Source: Perkinsus olseni
Lineage: Eukaryota > Perkinsozoa > Perkinsida > Perkinsidae
Length of the DNA: 64,000 nt
Assembly (NCBI GenBank): GCA_013115135.1
Contig: JABANP010000023.1
Span: forward strand, 62,001-126,000
Direction of reading: 5' to 3'
In this document: one piece after another, positions 55,894-64,000 of the stretch
Layout of the letters: every line of letters starts with the position of its first letter
How positions within the stretch are numbered: position 1 is the first letter of the stretch
Position numbers and translations under genes: made by a program
The notes under the pieces: model-generated
Database searches by the model: none
Seen by the model: the letters and a program-made list of their open reading frames with translations, nothing else
What the model was told of the DNA's origin: nothing

Positions 55894-58076
55894 ACGTGCA
55901 CTATAGTGACAACATAGTGACGAATATAGTCACTATATCATAGTGTAAGATATGTGACTGCTACAGCCAGGTTTAATACAAGTCAGCTGATAGTTTACTG
56001 CTACTGCGTACCGTAAGTATCAGATAATCATCTGACCTCACTCTGCGCCTCGAGCGCGCGTGCATGAGTATACTAAGCTCAGCTTAGTAAGCTATAGATG
56101 ACATTATTGCTTAGCTCCCCTCACTGTCCAATTTTACCATTCTCCGGGCCCCGTCCCAAATAGCCACACTGCACTGAGGAATTCAGTACTGGTGTGCACT
56201 ATAACTCAGTCTGAGTGACAGTGCACACGATTCCTGACTCAGGGACTCTGACGCTGACGCTGAGTGTCACTCATCTCAGGAATCCTGAGATCAGTGACAC
56301 TCAGCGCCAGACACTGCTGCAGCACCTTGGGATTCGAAGTCTTGCTGTTAAAATGCAATATATACCTAGAAGCACATTTCCGCAGCTGATCAGTTATCAG
56401 CTGCAGAGATCTACTGCCAACATCATCAGTGGGCCTGATTCACAAGGATCCTCCAACTAAGGCGTCTTAGGTTTAGGAGCAACTTCAGTATCTTCTGAGG
56501 TGAATTCCGAAGGGTTGTATCGACGGTGAAACCGGGACGGAAGTTGAAACCTCTGGCCTCCGAGTTGTGGCAGGGTGCGAGTCCGCCTTCGACCGCCATC
56601 AGCGGCGGGGAAGGGGTGACACGCAAGGCACACCAGGATCATGCTGGGTCGGCAGACTCCCGCCGAAACCCGGCGTGCTCCTGGGAGTCCCAGGCTGGGA
56701 CCTACATCGGAGACCTCGGTTAAAAAAAGGAAGAAGAGGGGAGTGCCGAACCACGGCGAGCCTCTTCCGAGACTGTGGGTGGGCCTGGACCTACCCCGAT
56801 ATCCGGTTGTAGGCCCTCCGACTTTGTCACCTCTTGTTAACCTCACTGCCTTCTATTCCGTCGCGGTTGGCCCGGTTCCCAAACCCCGTAGTCAGAAGGT
56901 TATCCAAGGAACACAATACCCAGATATAGGAGAAGTGAATCTCAATCGATTATCCAATCTCAATGAACCATCCACAGTTGAATGATGAATAACTTAAGCC
57001 TAGCAGGAGACAATATCACAAGGCATTGCGTGGCGAGCGACAGCCGACACGACAACATAGAGGTATCATGAAACACTCGTTGTCGCAGCCGCAAGTTGGC
57101 GAGCGCTACATTCTGCCCCTTCGTGGAGTAAAGTCGGTTTTCTGAGGAAAAAGTAGAAACGTGAGGGATGGTATTTCGTCCGCCTTGAATTGAAGTATTG
57201 TGAGTTCGCACGGCAGTAGAATGAGCGTGTTCGTAGCTCGGATGTAAGGCTGTTACGCCTTAAAAAAGTTGACCAAGACCTAGTGGAGTGCGGACCGTAA
57301 CCCCCGTCAACCCGAAACCCGACTCAGGTCGCCCTTCCGGCGACCTTTACCAAAAACCCGAAGGCCGGCGCAGTGTAAGTGGTCAGTAGTGTCGGGCGAG
57401 CTCCTAAGGCATCCTCAGGATACCGGAAAACTCCTCAGAAAAATGGAGTCACAGTGAATCATTCACTCCTTCGTGACGTGAGCTACGTCAAGTCACTGGG
57501 TGACGGTCATCCTTTGATGCTAGCCCATCAATCTTGTTTATTGCTTCTGACATCAATCTAAGTTAGAATTGTCTAACTCATGTCACGTCTGTCAATCGGG
57601 ATCTCGGGAACGTCGAAGATGCCAACTACAATGTTACAACCCAGCGAACCGCCTGACGGTCAGGCCCTGACCAGCCTTGGTTAAGGCAGACAATAGTAAA
57701 CCGATGCCCTTCGTCCTTAATGGTCTCAACTAGATTGCACGTTGTTTTCCTGTATGGATAGTTGTAAGCTTTCGGGGAGCTGCCGGTGATGCCGCATCAA
57801 CCAAATGCTGTTGAGATAGTCCCAGGCCCTCAAGTTGAGCCCTCAAGTTGAGCCCTCAAGTCCCTGGGCCTCAACTACCGAGGGCTTCCCCGCGGCAAGC
57901 ACTCGAATACGCAACAACGAATTTAACAAACAATGCGAGATCCTAATTGCATTCATCTCGTCGCCACTTTGATGACTCCAATTTCATCGAGTATGCAGAT
58001 GAAATCTCCAACTTGACAATTGGCGTTCCAACTGGATTAAGGACGAAATCACGCGAAGAGAGCTCGAGGGTGCCGC
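55894..58076. other. non-coding or unassigned
   Basis: Includes the palindrome at 56258-56306. A plus-strand frame at 56641-56985, Pro/Arg-rich with KKRKKRGVPNHGEPL, has no recognised family. A CTCAAGTTGAGCC triplicate lies at about 57829-57863. No other gene was seen. Confidence 0.35.
56258..56306. repeat. near-perfect palindrome
   Basis: 24-bp arms 56258-56281 and 56283-56306 with one mismatch and a single spacer base. Confidence 0.94.
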
Positions 58077-60801
<2,725 letters not shown>

Positions 60802-62101
60802 GTAGAGGGCTTCTCAGTGATTCATTGAGAGTGAATGACGAATGTAGCCTGCGTTTTAAAGAGCATATTTTCACGAGTTTTGCTGAGGATAGCGAGGTCT
60901 TCTTCCGTCACCTCTCGTAGTAAGTTCACAGGCATGTGTCTTTTAGTTAGTATGGTTTTTAGTTAGTATGGTTTTACCATGACCTGAACACAACTAAGCT
61001 CCGACAACTTACCTGAGCTCTGAAGCTGGGAGTATAACAAACACAAGCACTGCTATACTGAGAGCAAGCAACACAACAAGAACACCTTGACATTGAACAC
61101 AACAGCTCAGCAATACTATTGCTAATTCTTGTACAAGCAGCCAGATATTACTATACTGAGGGACGATCACGAGATGAGCGCTTCAGATCATATACTTTCT
61201 ATCACTTTGGATTCTCCATTATTTCCTCTTGGCAGGATAGCAAGAGTATCAAGGACAAGGGAAAAGGTGTGGAGTTCAACGGCAGCCAAGGAAGTTCTAG
61301 TACGATTTTCATAGGCCAGATCGTGGCCGTTATGTCAGTTCTATAAGAATGGAAGGATACGTCATCCGGGACCTCGATACATCCCGATCAAAAAAGTCCA
61401 CACCCGATCGAATCCATTCGAAGTTGGACTACTAGAGCGAGACTAGACTCAATATATTAGAAGTTTGCAAAGCTTTCGATTGGTGTAAATTTCGCAGGCC
61501 AGCCCTCACTCCTCATCGTCAAAAATGATTTTAGATTTTTTCTTGAAGTTGTGTATCACTCTCTGGATGGGACCCCAAAGCGAGCACATCGGAAGGAGTC
61601 AGAGCCGAAGACGGCGTCCGGGGTACAGCGTCGCCTTACCCGACGCTGTGGCGGGGCGCCTCGCGTGCTTTCTGTTGCAGAGTCAGAGGATCAGCATTGA
61701 AAATTCCGCTAGAGAATGCTGTGGCGAATGCACCATTATGGTGAGCTTGCTGCGGGCCACCCTCCTTCCGGGAGTCTCGGACGTGTATGATACAAGGTGT
61801 ATCAACGCAAGAGTACAGACTGAGTTGAGACGATGAATCGTACTCGAATATACTGCTGTGAAATAAGAATGATGAAGAAATCAACTGGACGGCTTTCGGA
61901 GAGACGAACTAGGCATCACTATATCAAGTACTTCCGCGCCCTGAGGCAGGTCATCGATATCACCAGCTGCGTAACATGTCCCGTGCTCCACGATGATGCA
62001 GGATAATATCCCGTCCTGTGTCACGATAATATCATACATAACCGGCACGTATTCGGGCTAGAGGCAGGCGTCCATCTCTCCGCTGGGTCTCTTCAAAAGG
62101 A
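60802..62101. other. intergenic
   Basis: No gene was recognised. A direct repeat TTTTAGTTAGTATGGTTTT lies at about 60940-60975. From about 61860 the sequence resembles the 3' flanks of the other secreted Gly-rich genes. Confidence 0.4.
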
Positions 62102-62314
62102 TTAGCGCCCGTCATTACCGCCATTACCACCGGCGCCACCATTACCACCACTTCCACCACAGCCACCACGCCCACCCTGGCCACCACGACCACCATTCGG
62201 GCCTTGACCGTCACGCCCATCTGGACCGTCCTGGCCATTGTTACTGTCGCCGCCTTGTCCAACAACGACGGCGGCGATGACAAGTAGGATTGTCACAAGG
62301 AAGAAGAACCTCAT
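62102..62314 (-). CDS. short secreted Gly/Asn-rich protein (family member 4)
   Basis: ATG 62314 gives the family signal peptide (MRFFFLVTILLVIAAVVVGQ). About 45 Gly-rich residues follow (NNGQDGPDGRDGQG, GGRGGCGGSGGNGGAGG) with one Cys, ending GGNDGR, stop 62102. The 3' flank (AGCGCCCGTCAT and GGGTCTCTTC) is nearly identical to that of the truncated copy at 55412. Confidence 0.75.
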   Translation of the reverse strand: MRFFFLVTILLVIAAVVVGQGGDSNNGQDGPDGRDGQGPNGGRGGQGGRGGCGGSGGNGGAGGNGGNDGR

Positions 62315-63668
62315 TTTTGTACAAGTTTTGCCTGATAGTCAAATCGACAAGTGCGCTATGTTCTGGCTGAGAATTTTGCGGGTTGAATTTCTCAGCTGTA
62401 CAAAAACCCATCGTGACTTAGGTAACACTGCGATCACCGGTAGACAGATGTCACTCATTTCGCGCTCCTCACGTGAATACGCCCGTAAGGACCATCGGGA
62501 GATGTAATCGGGTCCGGACGCCCTTTCATATAGTGATTTAGGCAAGGACAACGCAAATCTAGTTACTGCTGTGCGACACACGAATCGTGTCACACGATTG
62601 ACTCGTGCATGCGTACGCTGAAGAAGGGCAGAGTACGCATGTACACAGGGGTGACGGTAAGTGGCCGTCAATCCTTCCACATCGTGATTATCTCAACGTT
62701 ACGAATTCGCCATCCGAGGAAGGAAGCCCGCGTCTGAGAATGCCCGAGTCGATGCTCCGCTATGATCCTCGGCATCCATCAGGGTGCATTTGACTGGGAT
62801 GAGAGGCCAGCTCGGCTCGCCTTCCCGCCTGTCCCTGCTTGAGAAAATATCTACTTCCGAAAGGACCTCCTATTTTACGGAGGAGGTAGCAAAACTTGGG
62901 GATCTGACATGGCGGCAGTATTGGCACATAATGCGCCGCGATAACTGGAGGGCCACGATGGAACCTAATAACACCCCTGTGCTATCTCTGAGCATCATGA
63001 CGTTTCAATTACGAAACCTCGGTTTATGCGTGCGGGGTGAAGTGGGCTCGCGAAAACCTGATCAGTTCGTCGTTGCGATCCACGAGTCACCGCAGGGAAG
63101 CTACACGACACCGAAATGCCGATTGACGGCTAAACGGTAGAGCATGTGAAGAGCATATCCTGCCTTACGCTAGTAACTAGCTGTTTGGGACACTCTGTCC
63201 CTATCCCGTTGGGCGGGCGCTGAGTTTGTGAGAAAGATGTTCCCTTCCTAGAGGGCGTTCAAGCGCAACAACTGCAACATTATCTTCTCGTTACCTTGTA
63301 TGAAGATTTTGATTGTATGACACTCCATCACGAGGCTCTGCGGGGGAAGGGGCTTACTCAGTACTACGAACTGATCACTTTGACGTGAGAATGCGGAAGT
63401 CACTTTTCAGCGTCAAGGCATTTGCCCGGGCTCAACATACGCACGAATCATACTGCATGATCAGTCCCGTTGAAAGTGATATTGCCGCTTCAAAAAGCAG
63501 CTTCAATCACACCCAGTTGGTCCACCCTATTTGTGCTGTGACTGCGCCAGCTGCGGGTGACCCGCACCTGTCGCCTCATGCTTCTACTTCACCCCAGGAT
63601 CGCTGTTGGATTACTCAACGCCTCCACGGTGAAAGCACGGTATATGATCGCACATGCCACGATTGTCA
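62315..63668. other. unassigned
   Basis: A plus-strand frame at 62784-63140 (118 codons, includes LTWRQYWHIMRRDNWRATME) may be an exon but matches no family known to me. Otherwise nothing was seen. Confidence 0.3.
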
Positions 63669-64000
63669 CTATTGATGATCATCGCTGCTGTCTACTGAGT
63701 CTGTGCTCTTCCGACGCAGTTGTGCCAATGCATGCTCGGCGTCATTATCAAGCATCAGAATATAGTTTGCCTGAAGAAAACCCTGTCAGGAGAATCTCCT
63801 CGCACTGCGTTTTCCTTCCCACAGGAGATGATCTCGACAACGTCCATGAAGAAGCGAGTGGTTCACGAGTCAACACAGAAACAGAGATCTCACCTTAGCA
63901 GTATCTAAGCTTTTGATCAATTCAAGCAGCTCCTCGGCGAGGTTCCCAACGACCTCCAAGAGAGAGCGGAGGTCGTCGCGCCACACATTATGCATTTGGT
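63669..64000 (-). CDS. 3' end of an unknown gene (partial)
   Basis: Two minus-strand exons. The exon running off the window edge (64000-63894) encodes a helical LRSLLEVVGNLAEELLELIK and ends at AAG|GTGAG. The last exon (63770-63669), after a TTTTCTTCAG acceptor, encodes ANYILMLDNDAEHALAQLRR and a Ser/Asp-rich tail with stop at 63669-63671. The join keeps the frame. Heptad-like leucines suggest a coiled coil. No family was recognised. Confidence 0.5.

Noticed and set aside
55361..55906. 181-codon plus-strand Thr/Ala-rich frame
   Set aside because: It is the complementary shadow of the Gly-rich frame on the minus strand; repeated DNA keeps several frames open.
56641..56985. Pro/Arg-rich frame considered as a retroelement protein
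   Set aside because: No reverse transcriptase, integrase or zinc-knuckle motif, and no flanking repeats were found.

Overview
The window is nuclear DNA from a eukaryote, most probably an alveolate protist and, as an inference, best fitted by Perkinsus. Genes are broken into many short exons by short GT-AG introns, some only 20 to 100 bases. The gene set also fits: a RAP-domain mitochondrial-type RNA-binding protein, a divergent F1-ATPase-like protein, a TTLL tubulin-modifying enzyme, a GAS2/GAR-domain protein and lineage-specific RRM-like paralogs. There is no operon structure. Gene models were assembled by eye, so outer limits and many splice sites are approximate.

Left part (1-25.5 kb), gene-dense: a tRNA-like sequence; then on the minus strand a RAP-domain protein, a long-chain acyl-CoA synthetase and an F1-ATPase alpha/beta-like protein with a degenerate P-loop. 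On the plus strand follow a multi-zinc-finger protein of the U1/matrin type, a TKL-like protein kinase, EMC3 (ER membrane protein complex) and a RanBP2-type zinc-finger protein. On the minus strand follow an equilibrative nucleoside transporter and a tail-anchored SNARE resembling Use1.

Middle part (25.7-37 kb), mobile elements: an LTR retroelement of 5,457 bp (LTRs starting TGTAG and ending CTACA, GTAG target duplication, initiator-Met-type primer site, purine tract). No reverse transcriptase or integrase was seen. It carries internal duplications, a buried LTR fragment, an unfamiliar 609-residue protein and a strongly repeated, strand-specific ACCTT motif in all reading frames. Beyond it lie a palindrome-rich stretch and a MULE-type transposase gene whose intron holds a 31-bp minisatellite.

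Right part (38-64 kb): two tandem RRM-like paralogs, a small unknown gene, three related copies of an unknown gene with coiled-coil exons, a GAR-domain protein, a four-member family of short secreted Gly-rich or collagen-like proteins (one truncated) inside duplicated blocks, a TTLL1-like polyglutamylase and the 3' end of an unknown gene.

Across the window there are near-perfect palindromes of unrelated sequence with arms of 17-30 bp and loops of 0-1 base. Two opposite homopolymer frameshifts in EMC3 and one frame break in the transposase suggest either assembly indels or early decay.
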